A stretch of DNA of 64,000 bases from Silene conica (GCA_029255685.2 CM055314.2:46086772-46150771); one strand, 5' to 3'; positions 12,203-24,640 are shown, counted from the stretch's first letter. The notes: generated from the sequence alone by a model not told the origin. Translations and numbers: made by a program.

Positions 12203-13300
12203 ATTTATGTTTTAGATCAAACCACAAAAATATTACACGTGAATAACAAGAGAATAAAGGTTGGTGACAAAGATCAAACTTACCTATGGCACTGCCGTAT
12301 GGGACATATAAATGAGAAACGCGTAAAACACCTCATTCAGAACGGAGCTATCTCGGCCTTTGATTTCGAATCATATGGCACGTGTGAATCATGTCTCATC
12401 GATAAGATGACTCGCATTTCCTTCAAAGGTGTTGGAATGCGCGCTGCCGACCTATTAGGACTCATACAAACGGATGTATGTGGCCCTATGTCGATCAACG
12501 CACGAGAAGGCTATAGGTATTTCATCACTTTCACGGATGATTTGAGTAGATATGGCTATGTCTACTTAATGAAACATAAAAGTGAATCCTTTGACAAGTT
12601 CAAAGAATACCAGAATCGGGTACAGAACCAACTGGGAAGAAAGATTAAAGCATTTCGATCTGATCATGGTGGCGAGTATCTTTCTCACGAGTTTGATCAA
12701 CACCTTAAAGACTGTGGCATCGTTCTACAGTTGACTCCAGCTGGAACACCAAAATTAAATGGTGTGTCCGAACGGAGAAATCGAACTCTACTAGATATGG
12801 TTCGATCCATGATGAGTCACACCGTTGTGCCTGATTCATTGTGGGGCTATGCCCTTTTGGCAGCCGCTCTAATCCTTAACCGAAGTCCGTCTAAAGCTGT
12901 TGACAAGACCCCATACGAGTTATGGAAGGGAACGGTCCCTAACTAGTCGTTTATTCGGGTTTGGGGCTGCGAGGCTTATGTCAAGTGGAGACACGAGGAT
13001 AAGCTCGGCCCGCGATCGGTCAAGACATAATTTATAGGCTATCCAAAGGGAACTTTTGGTCATTGCTTCTACTCGCCAACCGAACAACGTGTTTTTGTTG
13101 CGGCCAGTGCGACGTTCTTAGAGAAAGAATTTCTCGAGAACAAGTCGAGTAATAGAACCTTCGATTTATCGGAGATTCAAGAACCAATTACTGAGAAACC
13201 ATTGGAAGAAACAGTTCCTTCAACCTCGGCTGCGGTAGATATTCCTGAGGAACCTAGGAGGTCGGGAGGAGTCTCTATTCCTACGGACAGATAAATTGGT
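12203..13300 (+). pseudogene. Copia A integrase (several stops)
   Basis: From about 12239: HHCC zinc site (LWHCRMGHINEKR ... CESCLIDKM) and core residues in TDVCGP, RSDHGGEY and VSERRNRT, with WKGTVPN at the first stop (12943). Beyond this the frame continues as FIRVWGCEAYVKW, with further stops near 13028 (KT-stop-FIGYPKG) and 13293. The linker to RT (EETVPSTSAAVDIPEEP) matches Copia B. All DDE acids are still visible, but no continuous protein is possible. Confidence 0.88.
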
Positions 13301-14926
13301 ATGGTCGAGGAACATGACATAGATGACATCTTACTCCTAGAGGGTAATGAACCCACAACCTATAAAGGTGCCATGACTAGTTCTGACTCAAAGCTATGGC
13401 TAGAAGCCATGAAATCCGAGATGGACTCCATGTATGAGAATAACGTGTGGGATCTTGTGGACCTACCTGCAAAGGTACGCCCCCTTCAATGCAAATGGCT
13501 TTACAAGATAAAGCATGTCGTGGAAGGACAACAAGATATCCACAAGGCAAGACTAGTTGCTAAAGGTTTCACCCAAGTGCCAGGCTTGCACTACGATGTG
13601 ATCTTTGCACCCGTAGTCATGCTGCGTTCCATTCGGATTATCATAGCGATCGCCGCATTTCACGACTATGAAATCTGGCAAATGGACGTTAAAACCGCCT
13701 TCTTAAACGGTTATTTGGAGGAAGAGTTGTACATGGTACCGCCCTAGGGTTTTATTGATCCGGAACATCCTAAGAAGGTTTACAAGCTTAATCGTTCCAT
13801 TTATGGACTTAAGCAAGCATGACGGAGTTGGAATCATCGCTTCGACCAAGTGATAAAAGAAAATGGTTTCATTCGATTAGTCGAGGAACCATATCTCTAT
13901 ATCAAGTCGAGTGGGAGCAAGATTGTTTTCCTAGTATTGTATGTCGATGATATACTCCTGATTGGGAATGACATACCTCTCCTATCTTCGGTTAAAGCAT
14001 GGTTGAAAAACCATTTCCAGATGAAAGATCTGGGAGGGGCACAAAGAATTTTGGGCATCCGTATCTACAGGGATAGATCACGACGGATGTTGTCTCTCAG
14101 TCAGGAGTCTTACATAGAAAAGATTCTAGAGAGATTCAACATTACGAACTCCAAGAAAGGGTTCCTTCCTATGGCTACTGGGCTTCACTTGAGCAAGACT
14201 CAAGAAGCTAAGACATTGGAAGAGAAAGAGCGCATGAGTCGGATTCCTTATGCTTCGGCCATAGGATCGATCATGTATGCCATGATATGCACACGTCCAG
14301 ACGTTGCATATGCATGGAGTATGACAAGTCGATTCCAAGCTCATCTAGGTGAACAACACTGGATGGCCGTGAAAAACATTCTTAAGTACCTACGGAGGAC
14401 TAAAGATTGGGGATTGACTTATGGAGGCAACTCGACGCTCTGCGCCACGGGTTACGCAGATGCTAGCTTCTAAACGGATCAAGACGACTCGAAATCTCAG
14501 TCTGGATTCATTTTTACTCTTAATGGCGCTGTTGTCAGCTGGAAAAGTTCTAAACAAAGTGTTACAGCAGATTCTACAACTGAGTCCGAGTACTATGCCG
14601 CTTCGGAAGCAGCTAAGGAAGCAATATGGATGCGTCAATTCTTACAAGGACTATCAGTAATGCCTAGTTCGAATGACCCGATCACCGTTTATTGTGACAA
14701 TAAAGGTGCCATATTCCAAGCTAAGGAGCATAAGTCTAGCAACAAAGCTAGACATGTACAACGGAAAGCTCATCTAATCAGAGATTACGTGGAGCGAAAG
14801 GAGATATTTATTGATAAGATCGCTACGGACGACAACATAGCTGATCCTCTCACTAAAGCATTACCACGTGATAAGCATGAAGGGCACATTAATTCCATGG
14901 GAATTAGATGTGTTCCTAAGTTATAG
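13301..14926 (+). pseudogene. Copia A reverse transcriptase and RNase H (several stops)
   Basis: RT motifs KARLVAKGFTQ, QMDVKTAFLNG, the Copia RT box LYVDDILLIGND and RNase H motifs YLRRTKDWGL, GYADASF are present. In-frame stops occur at about 13745, 13820 and 14471. Unlike Copia B, the C-terminal RNase H part is not deleted: [22 protein letters not shown] and the terminal [16 protein letters not shown] are present, ending with a stop at 14924-14926. This copy therefore shows the roughly 200 bp lost from Copia B. Confidence 0.88.
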
Positions 14927-15743
14927 TACTCTTTTATGAATTCATGTTATAATTCATTTTCTTGTGTACTCTATTACAACCTCATTGTTATGATATTTAA
15001 TGTTTTGTTTTTCATGTGGAATTATACGCCAATTTTGAATACCACAAAGTGAACTGATTAACATTACATCGTTTTGGTCCATGATTACCCACTTGAGCTG
15101 ATAATTCAGGTAATCATTTTGTGACGTTGGTTGATGGTGGGTTCAACGAGCCATAAGTCAAACAGTTGACTGACCAATCACAAAGGCGAGTTATACGGAT
15201 ATCTCGTAGGACACCCCGTGACAACGTTATGAAATCCTAAATGTTTTATAACATTGGGTGCCAGGTCGTGGATAGGACCTCCATAGTGTTCCTTAGAGTC
15301 GAGTCTTTTGACTTTCAACTGTCTCTTGAGATTAAGGCAGATTTTGAGTCTTTTCTGGGTTATTTCATGCTGCGCTTACATCTGCAGGATTCGAGTTGAG
15401 GGAAATATCCAAACCCTTATCAGGATTTTATCATTTCTCAGGGCCACTCGAGGAGTTTTAACTGAAAGGCATGGCCATGCTCGAATACAGATTCGTTTTA
15501 TCAGTTAAGTTACTCTCTAGTCGGGGAAACCACTCTTGATACAGATCGATTGTGAGATACGACCTTTGCGAATACGGATTTGCAAATTGTCTTACATTGA
15601 GTGGGAGAAATTTTAAAAGGATATGAGAATCGGTTATCGCACTTACACTTGTACGGACAAGTGGGAGTTTGTTGGAGCTTGTGTCCTCCACATGTAGTGT
15701 GATAACGTCATTGCACATACCCTTGTACGGACAAGTGAGAGAT
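14927..15743 (+). other. Copia A 3' UTR and polypurine tract
   Basis: Non-coding, homologous to 3617-4479 on the other strand. It ends in the PPT AAGTGAGAGAT at 15733-15743. A second PPT plus LTR-start look-alike, AAGTGGGAGTTTGTTGGAGC, is at 15659-15678. Confidence 0.8.
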
Positions 15744-16730
15744 TATTGGGGCTGGTGTCCTTGACAGTTAGTACAATGACTTACTAAATGTCTTAAAGGA
15801 TCACAAGGGCATACTACAGTATTATTATCAGTTGATCCACGTTTATCAATAACGGTTGGCTTGCTAGATAAGTTTGACGTTATTGTCATACGGATGGCGG
15901 TGATCAACTGGTCCCTATACGTCACACCTATAGGACACGTTTGAGAGATGTGAAGGTGTGAAAATACAGTCTCATTTATGCCGGATATTACTAAACAGTT
16001 AGTCAGAGGTATTGACTATTAAATTAGTCAATAAGATGTTGAGATTATTATTTAATACGGATTAAATTTTTAGCTAACTCGAATTACACGATTAATTCAT
16101 ATATTAAATATAAACGGTTATATTTAATTAAATATTGAATTCGCGTATTAATATAAACAGTTATATTAATTTGGCTAATTATACAATATCGTAATTTTAT
16201 CAGACCATTATTAATGTATCGACTGCATTAATATCTGATGGCATGTGTACGATTTATAATTAAAACTCGCGATCATATTTTAGCAAAACGGGTCGAATCA
16301 CGCATTGGAATAAGTTAAGAGTGGAAAGCCCACTCTCATCCTACTACAATTCGGCCGGCCGAGAGGGTTACAAAAGGAGGGTAATTCCCCTTTTGTCAAC
16401 TACTGGTATTCTTATTATTCTGATAATTAGGGTTTTGGAGAGCATCCTTCTCCCAAAACCTAGATCTCACATCTAAACTCACAAAAAGCTCTCCCCATAT
16501 TGCAAGGCAATTGGAGAATATTTCTAGCACACGCGGCATCGTCTCAAACAAAGTCTTGGGTGCAAGTTATAGGAAGGAATTTACTTTAATTCCTTTTCTT
16601 AGGCCAATCGCGCAAGGACCTAAGGTTGTACTCTTATTCATGTTGTTTTTCATCTTATGACCATAATTCGTATATGTTATTTTCGTTATAATCCTGTATT
16701 TTTAGGGTGAATACATGTTTATTCCCCACA
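15744..16730 (+). repeat. Copia A 3' LTR
   Basis: 987 bp. Begins TATTGGGGCTGG (TG mutated to TA) and ends ATTCCCCACA. Same family as the 999-bp Copia B LTRs but with many more differences, consistent with an older insertion. Confidence 0.88.
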
Positions 16731-16732
16731 AT

Positions 16733-19095
16733 TGTAACATCTCGCATTTTCGTAAAGGAATATTTTAATAATTTAAAGTAATTTCCGGAATTTAATATTA
16801 TTTTAATAATAGTCGTAAATTATATCTTTAAGATTTCCGTTAAGTTTCGTTGTAAAATCATTTAATCTTAAGACGCCGAGTGTATTTAATAATATCCCGT
16901 CTTACATTTCCGCTTCACTTAAATAAAGCAAACTCGACTCTTTAAATTAAAAGGACAACCCTCCTCCTTCATCCATCGACATTTCATTTTACCCTAAACA
17001 CAAACACAGTGACTCAAACTCTCCATTTCTCTTCTTCTTTAAGAAACTTCAAAGGATCATCTCGAGGCCTTCCCAAACTCGTATCGAGGTAAAATTTATA
17101 TATTCGGAATCCTCGCGAGATTGATGATCTTTCTATCACTTTTATTTTCAATTTCATGAATCTTCATTTTGGGACTGTTTTGCCCTAATCACGAAATTAG
17201 CCTCCTAATTGGTGTTTTTGTGCTTTTATGTGGTGCTTGTAGTAACTCGGAGGAAGAGCTTATGATCATTGAAGAGGAACCCGGTGAACTCGCGGAGTAA
17301 AGGTGACGATAATGAGAAACTCGACCTTTTTGTCTAAATTAGCACTTTATGTGATTTTGGATGTGTTTGATGAAAGTTAGTATGGTTATTGAGTCTTTAA
17401 TGTTCTTATATTGTTATACAAACTGATTTTGTGAAGATTTAAGGATGAATTTAAGGATGAATTTTGTGAAGATTTATGGATGTGTTTGATGAAAGAGTAT
17501 GCATGTTAAAACCGGTTTAATTTGTGATTTTGTTGTTAAGTCATGAAATGATTGTTTGTATACATGTTCCTATGTTTAATTGATGTCGTATACATGCTGG
17601 GAATGTTGTGTTGTTGTGTAAAATCATGTTTAAGACGGATTTGTAAAGTATTGAATGGTGTAGAGATTGTCGAATTACGCGATTTTGAGGTTCAGGGACT
17701 CTGAGCCGGTCGACCGACCGGCGGCCGACCAGCCGGCTCAGAGCCCCATTTGTGTTGATTGAGTTTTGCGAAATATTTGGTTTTGGGTCCCCAGCCGGTG
17801 GACCGGCAGCCGGCCGGCCGGCTGGGAGCCCTTTGTGCTTTTATTGTAGGTTTTACGGATTAGTGGAGAAGGGGTCCCCAGCCGGTGGACCGGCGGCCGG
17901 CCGGCCGGCTGGGAGGCCCTTTGTGTTGTTTTTGTACGTTGTTGGCTTGAGAGTAAAGGACTCTCAGCCGGTTGACCGGCCGCCTGTGGCCAACCGGCTG
18001 AGAGCCCCAAATCGTATTGTTTGCTTTGTAACTTTCGTTTCTTAAATCGGATTTCGTTGATTCTTTTTCCGTATACTTTGTATGTGTTGGAGTCCCCGAG
18101 GTTCGGGCGACACTATATTGGGTTTGAGAATAGAGTGAGGATAGAGACCCCCCCGATCGGACAACCGAAAGGGAAACCGGCTCTCCCTCGGCTTAATTCG
18201 CGGGGTCAATTAAGTGTCGGGTTGAATGATCATCACATGTATGTTGGTTAGGAATTGAGTAAGTCTTAGAAATGGAGTTGTGGAACTGTGATTTGAATGG
18301 TCACAGTTTTAGTATGTCTTTGGATGATCTGTGTTTATGCATGTGGATGTATACTATGAGCTGTTATATGACTCTTGTCTCACCAAGATTGTATTATGTC
18401 TTAGTATGACCGTCTCCTGCGCGTTGACGGTCAGGTTTCAGATAGTCCGCTCTGAGTTGGGGGTATCTCGTCCCTAGCTAGTTCGAGTCTTGGAGGTATC
18501 CTGGGTTTGGGATACTTGTTGAATCGAGGAAGAATTATACCTCGAGAGTCTGGCCAGATTTAGACTAGGACCGTATATCGTTTTGATCGTTCTACCAGGG
18601 GATTGTATTTGCTGAGGTTAAGTAGACATGTTGTTGTTGTATAATGGAGTCGTCATATGAGTCTTCCCATGGAGTGTGTATTTGTATCCTCCCATGCTCT
18701 GAGTTGGGGTCATGGTTTGATATTGCTGAATGTTGTATATACTTGCCTGAGTTGGTGTACGGTGTTATATACTGCTGATTTGCATCTGCTTGCCTGAGTT
18801 GGGGTACAGTGTCAGATGTTGTTGATTGAGTGTGATAGATAGTGTGTCCTTGATTTTAGAACTGTTCATCCAAGGCATTGGATGACTCTTTGTCTAGTTT
18901 CATAAATGGTTTGGATTGAAAGACCCCCGACCGGGCAACCGGAAGGGAAACCGGCTCTCCTTCCAAATAGTTTCCGAAGTTGGTTGAGAGCCTTTGCATA
19001 GTATTTGCATGATGATAGGAGTTTGAGATATTGAGATATATGCTTCACATGATTGTTTATGTTGGAGTATACTACTTGTATTTATATGTCCGGTG
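16733..19095 (+). mobile_element. Tekay-type Gypsy LTR, left part (continues at 37728-38101)
   Basis: Begins TGTAACATCTCGC two bases after the Copia A LTR and follows the Tekay LTR plan in plus orientation, including four GC-rich hairpins and the two CCGG-rich boxes (18095-18190, 18895-18985). It is cut at 19095 by Copia C and resumes at 37728. Joined length is about 2737 bp, close to the 2749 bp of the young copy. At 38101 it ends TTTTACA, followed by a tRNA-Met PBS at 38104-38115. Confidence 0.88.
17699..18005. repeat. Four GC-rich hairpins in the Tekay LTR
   Basis: Inverted repeats at 17699-17743, 17788-17827, 17875-17914 and 17961-18005, spaced 86-89 bp start to start. The first contains GGTCGACCGACCGG; all have CAGCCGG / CCGGCTG arms. 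Confidence 0.9.
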
Positions 19096-20347
19096 TGTTG
19101 GGAAATGTGTCCTCAACAATAGTGCGATCACATAATTAAATCTCATAACGAGAATGCGCAAGGGATGATACGATATATATTAGTCAACTGACCAACATTA
19201 ATCGGTAATGATTGGCTAGCTAGAGTTTGACATTACTGTCGTATGACGGGGGTGGTCAGTTGATCCCTTTAGGTCACACCTATAGGACAATTCCCTTAAT
19301 TGATATAATGGTCAAGTGTATATTGATACGAGTTGATCATATTCCTTAAAACTCGTATATCGAGAAATCAGAGGTTAAATCTTAATGTAAGATTTATGTT
19401 TGAAATTGAAACGTGTCAATTATCAAACAATAAACGATATTTATGGAATATCGAAATTAGAATGAATCGGGTTGTATATTATCACAAGTGCTGTAAATCG
19501 TATTGACGATTATTGAAATGACCATTTTATACATTAGTAATTATGAATTACTAGTCAATTTGTTAAATATGATTTATTTAATTTATGAATAATATTTATT
19601 TGATAAATATGTATTTTAAATTAATACAATTAACCTTATGTTGTGACATGTTGCATGTCACACATGAAATTGTACAAATGACAATATTGTAAAATGGATG
19701 TCCATTTTAATGTCATGGGTGCCGGTTTTTAGAGTATGTTTTAGGGAGTTTTATTTGATAAATTATTCCCTTTAAAACATAATCATGAGGTAGCCTTAAA
19801 ACCTAATTATAGGCATGCAAGCTTATTTCATGGGTTAGAGAAAAAGGACTACGTATTGCCTTCCCCATGAAGAATCTCACGGCACCCCAACCCCAAAAAA
19901 TAAACCCATCTAAATGTGAATTGGTTACACATTGATAATTCATTCTAACCTTGAGTATAATTTTCTTAGTGTGAGAAAAACTCATAAAATCCTCAAAAAT
20001 CATTATAAGATAATAATACTAATTCTATAATAAGTTATAATATTAGTATACTTAGTTCTAATTAGAGTTTAGAACAAATTAAGGAAATCCGATTCTTATA
20101 CTAGCTTGTTCAAGTCTCGGTTTGTTAAGGGGTTGTCTTGGTGCATCCAAATGAGGTGTTCTTGTTGAATACTTGGAGGATCATCCTAGCATTATATTTC
20201 GGACCGTGTGTAAGGGCTCGAAATCTCTCTTATTTCCGCATATATTTAGAATGCATAAGATCTATATAATGAGATAATTAAAATGTTAATTATAAGATTA
20301 TGTTAGTATGACTAAAATTATTAGTTTATGAGATAACTAACCCAACA
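19096..20347 (+). repeat. Copia C 5' LTR
   Basis: 1252 bp, TGTTGGG ... CCCAACA, directly followed by ATTGGTATCAGAGC containing the PBS. The target-site duplication CGGTG precedes it. Confidence 0.95.
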
Positions 20348-22998
20348 ATTGGTATCAGAGCAACTAGGTTGTTTGCATACTTTCCGTTTACGTTTTTACG
20401 GAGTTATTAAGATAACAAAATAAAATTTGGAATTTCGTTTGATATATGATATGGCCGAAATTAATAAAGCATGAATACCTACTGTTTTCTAAAATGTTTT
20501 AGAATATTTGGAATATATTTTGCATGAATATTGGTTATTGGTATATTAAATCTCGGTTTTATTAAGTTTTAATGGTTAAAAATCGTTTATTTTGGGAAAA
20601 ATAGTTAAAATCATCTTTTGGCCGAGATTTTTCAGTATGTTTTCACATGTATATCCTATGTTATGAATATGAATTTTCGTAAATTATGGACTTATAAAAC
20701 ATGTGATATGAATTTTAAAGGTTAAAATGCAATAAGATGAATAAAAATGGGTTTGTATAGTTATATTTGGAATTTGAATATAAAAATTTATGAGTATGTC
20801 ACATGCAATATTTAAAATATACGTTGAATTTTCCAGAAATTTATCTCAAATATTGCAATATTATAGATTTTTAATGTAAAAATCGGGTAATTAGTGACAT
20901 TATTTCGACTTTAATAGTTTAATTTGGAATTTGGCCATAAAAATTTAACACGATGTCATATATATTATTTCCATCATGTATAAAAGTTTCGAGATTTTTA
21001 TCTTATTTTATGCTTGAGAAATAATTTTAAAGGTTAAAATCGTTCGATATATGACGAAAATCGTTAAAAGTTGCAATAGTTTTCAAAATGGCCGGAAAAT
21101 TTAACCCATAATAGTCATATATGATATGTTCATCACTAAATTATTCTTGGGAGCCAAAAGTTTCTGTTTTGATTTAATTTTAAATTGTTAAAAGGTTGCA
21201 TTTAAAATTGAATTATAAGAGTCATGTATTAAAAATTTCGGCTATAGGGAAATGTGCCATTTAATTTTATGTCCATTTTATGTTCTTAAAATGTTTTGGA
21301 AAGTGTAAAAATATTATTAGTATTTTATTTGCATTTATGGAACTAATTATTGAATTTTCCGACTTAAAATGCTCGTTTTACGTATTATTTTCGAAATAAA
21401 TATTAAAACTGTATAAATACTAATATTTTAAAGTTCTGAAATTTTATGAACATTCCAGATTTTTCAAAATTTGAATTTTGAAATTTTCGAAATTTTTATG
21501 ACTCTTTTGGATTTTTATATTATTTTTCCCGTAAAACCGAGTAATACCGAACAATATTAAAATATATTAAGTTAAGCCCTGTTCTTTTCGGCTGAAACGA
21601 GCTGAATTGAATAAATTGGAATAGAGCTTAATTGAACTAAATTGAGTGGAACTAAGGTGGAGTGAATTTAGTTGAATTAAAAGTTTCTTTTGTGAAGAGA
21701 TTAATTGAAAATAATTGATTGTACGTAAATAAAACATAACGGAATACAACCAACCAAAATTGAAAAAAGCTGAAATTAAGCCAGAAAGAACAGGGCCTAA
21801 GTCATGTTCAAAGTTTGAGTAAGACTAAATTTTGAAACCTATATGAGTTAGGATGATTAACTTAAGAATGAATACCGATTCATGTAGTGCATAGTGTTGT
21901 TAAACGTTAAAACACGCAATTCCAAAAACCGAGGTATACGATAACTATTTATATAATTGATATTTAAATAGGACGATTTGGCTTAGGGTTTGCATGATAG
22001 TTCATATATTCATAAGCATTGCATATTTTAATAATGAATGTCATGATTTTATTTACGTAATTTTGGGAATTATGTAATTTACTTAGTATGGCCTTAGTTT
22101 TTAAATCGGTATTTCCCGTAATGTAAGGGGTTACCGATTCGGTTGTAATTTTGTGATCTCGTATCACCCAATTGTAATTTATTTCTATTTTATAATGTAT
22201 AAAGTAGACTAGAAAAGTTGTAATTTTTGTAAATTCCGGAGACCCTTGAGGACGGTGTTTACCTCGAAGTGTGTGCCTCGTGAAGTTCAAGGGACCAAAG
22301 GAGTTGGTTTCCGAATTTGTACTTTTATTATTTCTTTTCTAGGAAAGGCCATACTAGGGTTTATTTTAATGCTTTTATTTTGCTTTTTATATGTTTGCAT
22401 GCATAGCCAAATCGTCATATATCGTCTCATGCATTTTTCGAATTAGTCGACCTAGTCTTTTATTTTATCGATAATTCACCGACTTAGTTCACTTAAACGG
22501 AGATAGATAATAAAATTGACTAGATATCTTACAAATAAATATTGAGACTTAGCCTTACCAAAAAGTATGGACCCATGAATCCCTTCTTCACAAGAACGTA
22601 GGCTCCGCTACACCGGGGTACTAAAATTGTCACGTTGGGTTAGTGGGGTAATAAAGATTACACCTTGAAATTTGGTTGATCTCAACGAAAGTATTCGTAA
22701 CCGTAGTTGCAATAAGTTCGGGCTAAAGACGATTTTTAGAAAATTGTCGACCGAGAGTTCTAAGGTAGAACCGATTAAAAGGTTAAGCCACCAAATTATA
22801 CCGATACGGGTTGGATCGGCTACACCGTGCCCGGATTAGTATGGGTTTGGGTCTCGGAATTGTTTACTTAATTGGGTAAGAGATCATTAAGTAAATAACT
22901 AATTAACTTGTTTAAGTTTTTAGTTTAAATTATGAATTTTAAAATGATGTTGTTTTATTTCCTTCATTTTATTGTAGCTTAATTTTCAACATCATCAA
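20348..22998 (+). other. Copia C long 5' leader
   Basis: About 2.65 kb of AT-rich sequence between the PBS and the gag start; no convincing gene seen. It contains a probable MITE at 21576-21797. Confidence 0.7.
21576..21797. mobile_element. Probable MITE (about 222 bp), PIF/Harbinger-like
   Basis: Ends are inverted: GCCCTGTTCTTTTCGGCTG on the left and, on the right, the complement of GGCCCTGTTCTTTCTGGCTT. TAA flanks both sides (21573-21575, 21798-21800), which fits the 3-bp TWA duplications of PIF/Harbinger MITEs. The interior is AT-rich with no coding sequence. The family call is inferred from the ends and the TSD only. Confidence 0.6.
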
Positions 22999-23075
22999 TG
23001 GCAACCAACGCTCCACCTCTCACTAACGTATCATGGCTTCGATCCTTTATGGATCGTTGCAAACTCGATAAGCAT
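22999..23075 (+). pseudogene. Copia C gag, first exon-like piece cut by the Tekay insertion
   Basis: ATG at 22999 opens MATNAPPLTNVSWLRSF, the usual N-terminus of a Copia Gag. The frame runs to the Tekay target site AGCAT (23071-23075) and resumes at 33247 on the far side. The insertion splits the gene within its first 30 codons. Confidence 0.82.
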
Positions 23076-23843
23076 TGTAAAACCCCTCGCGAAAGCGGAA
23101 ATATAAACACATAAAAGTACCAAAAATGCAGCGGAATTAAAACTTTTAGAAGATAAAACAACATGCGAGAAGTCTTAAACTGAAACAGAAACTAAAACCG
23201 AAATAGATAAGTAACAGTTCTAAGTACAGAAGTGAAATATATACAACAGCCGGGGATGGAACATCCCTACCGGCACCAAACTAAAGTAACAACTACGAGT
23301 CCAGCTAAACGATAAGGTAAGTCAATGATGACAGCAGGATCATCACTCGCTAGCTCTCGTGAACCCATCTCCAACCAGCATGTACCTACATACATGAAAA
23401 ACATGTACGCCACAATCAGTGGGGAGTGACTAGAGTTCTCCTAGCCACCTTTTGTGACAACACGTAACATATAAAACAATACAGAATACTCCAACATACA
23501 TCAACATGTGAAGCATAAACACTCATCATCTGATCTCTTACTAACATGCGATTACCATGCACGGCTCTCAACTAACTTCATAAACAAATAGGAAAGAGAG
23601 CCGGTTTCCCTACTGGTTACCCAGTCGGGGGGTCTTTCAATCCAATTATTTATGAAACCGAACTAAGAGTCATCCAATGCCTTGGATGATTAAACCACAA
23701 CTAAGTAACATCAACAACTCGACATGCATATCTGACACTGTACCATCATCTAGGCAAGCAGATAAACATCCATAACTCATCATGCATATCTGACACTGTA
23801 CCATCATCTAGGCAAGCAGATACACATTCATAATACTAGCAAC

Positions 23844-24330
23844 GGGTCCAGAGGTGAACTTAACACATATCCCATTACTACACTATGTCGGGTCCAGAGG
23901 TGAGCTTAACACATATCCCAACATCTAATCAAGTAAAGGGTCCAGAGGTGAACTTAACACATATCCCTAAACTTACAAATCATGAAAAGGGTCCAGCGGT
24001 GAACTTAACACATATCCCTAATCATCCAAAAGCAAAGGGTCCAGAGGTGAACTTAACACATATCCCAATGCTACAAACATGTATTGGGTCCAGAGGTGAA
24101 CTTAACACATATCCCAATACACAGTCATCGCACAACGGGTCCAGAGGTGAACTTAACACATATCCCGTGTACGACAACCGATCACGTGTCAGGTCCAGAG
24201 GTGAGCTTAACACATATCCTGACACGCCCAAGCAAAACACGTAACGGGTCCAGAGGTGAACTTAACACATATCCCGTCACGCGACAGATAAACACGTAGT
24301 GGGTCCAGAGGTGAACTTAACACATATCCC
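23844..24330. repeat. Ten-unit 30-bp interspersed repeat array with self-complementary flanks
   Basis: Unit form GGGTCCAGAGGTGAACTTAA plus CACATATCCC. Units start at 23844, 23890, 23938, 23989, 24037, 24086, 24137, 24191, 24246 and 24301, separated by spacers of 16-25 nt. The GGG and CCC ends pair, and in every unit the adjoining spacer bases add further pairing with arms specific to that unit. Clear examples are GTATTGGG/CCCAATAC around unit 6, CGTGTCAGG/CCTGACACG around unit 8 and GTGGG/CCCAC around unit 10. On the element's own (minus) strand each would fold as a hairpin with a 24-nt loop. Confidence 0.93.
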
Positions 24331-24640
24331 ACCACGCGACAACCATTGTAACCACTGAACAACCAAAGGTAGAAACTAACCTATAGTTCTAACTTCTTAA
24401 ACCTCTAACCAACATACAATTGATTCCGGGAACTAGGACGAGGGAGAGCCGGTTTCCCTTTCGGTTACCCGACCGGGGGGTCTCTATCCTCACTACATTC
24501 CCGAACCCAATATAACGTTGCCCGTACACCGGGGACCTCAAATACATGCCACGGGTACACAAAACAAGTTTCAAGTAAAACCGATAAACCGTTTAAAAGT
24601 TACGATCAATTTACGAAAAACTCAAAATAGCTTACAGGGG

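Larger units (their letters stand above)
11116..16730 (+). mobile_element. Copia A: 5'-truncated, decayed Ty1/Copia element hosting Copia B
   Basis: Gag resumes exactly where the 2587-2617 fragment stops. Protease, integrase, RT and RNase H follow in order, then a 3' UTR, a PPT (AAGTGAGAGAT, 15733-15743) and a 3' LTR (15744-16730). The family is that of Copia B. Premature stops occur in almost every domain, and the LTR start has mutated from TG to TA, so this copy is older than Copia B. Its 5' LTR and early gag lie left of the window, beyond the Tekay element. Confidence 0.92.

Noticed and set aside
23844-24330. CRISPR array (30-bp repeats, unique 16-25-nt spacers)
   Set aside because: The layout is superficially CRISPR-like. 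The array is inside a plant LTR, duplicated with it at 31261-31747, has no cas genes, has spacers that are too short and variable, and the spacers pair across each repeat.
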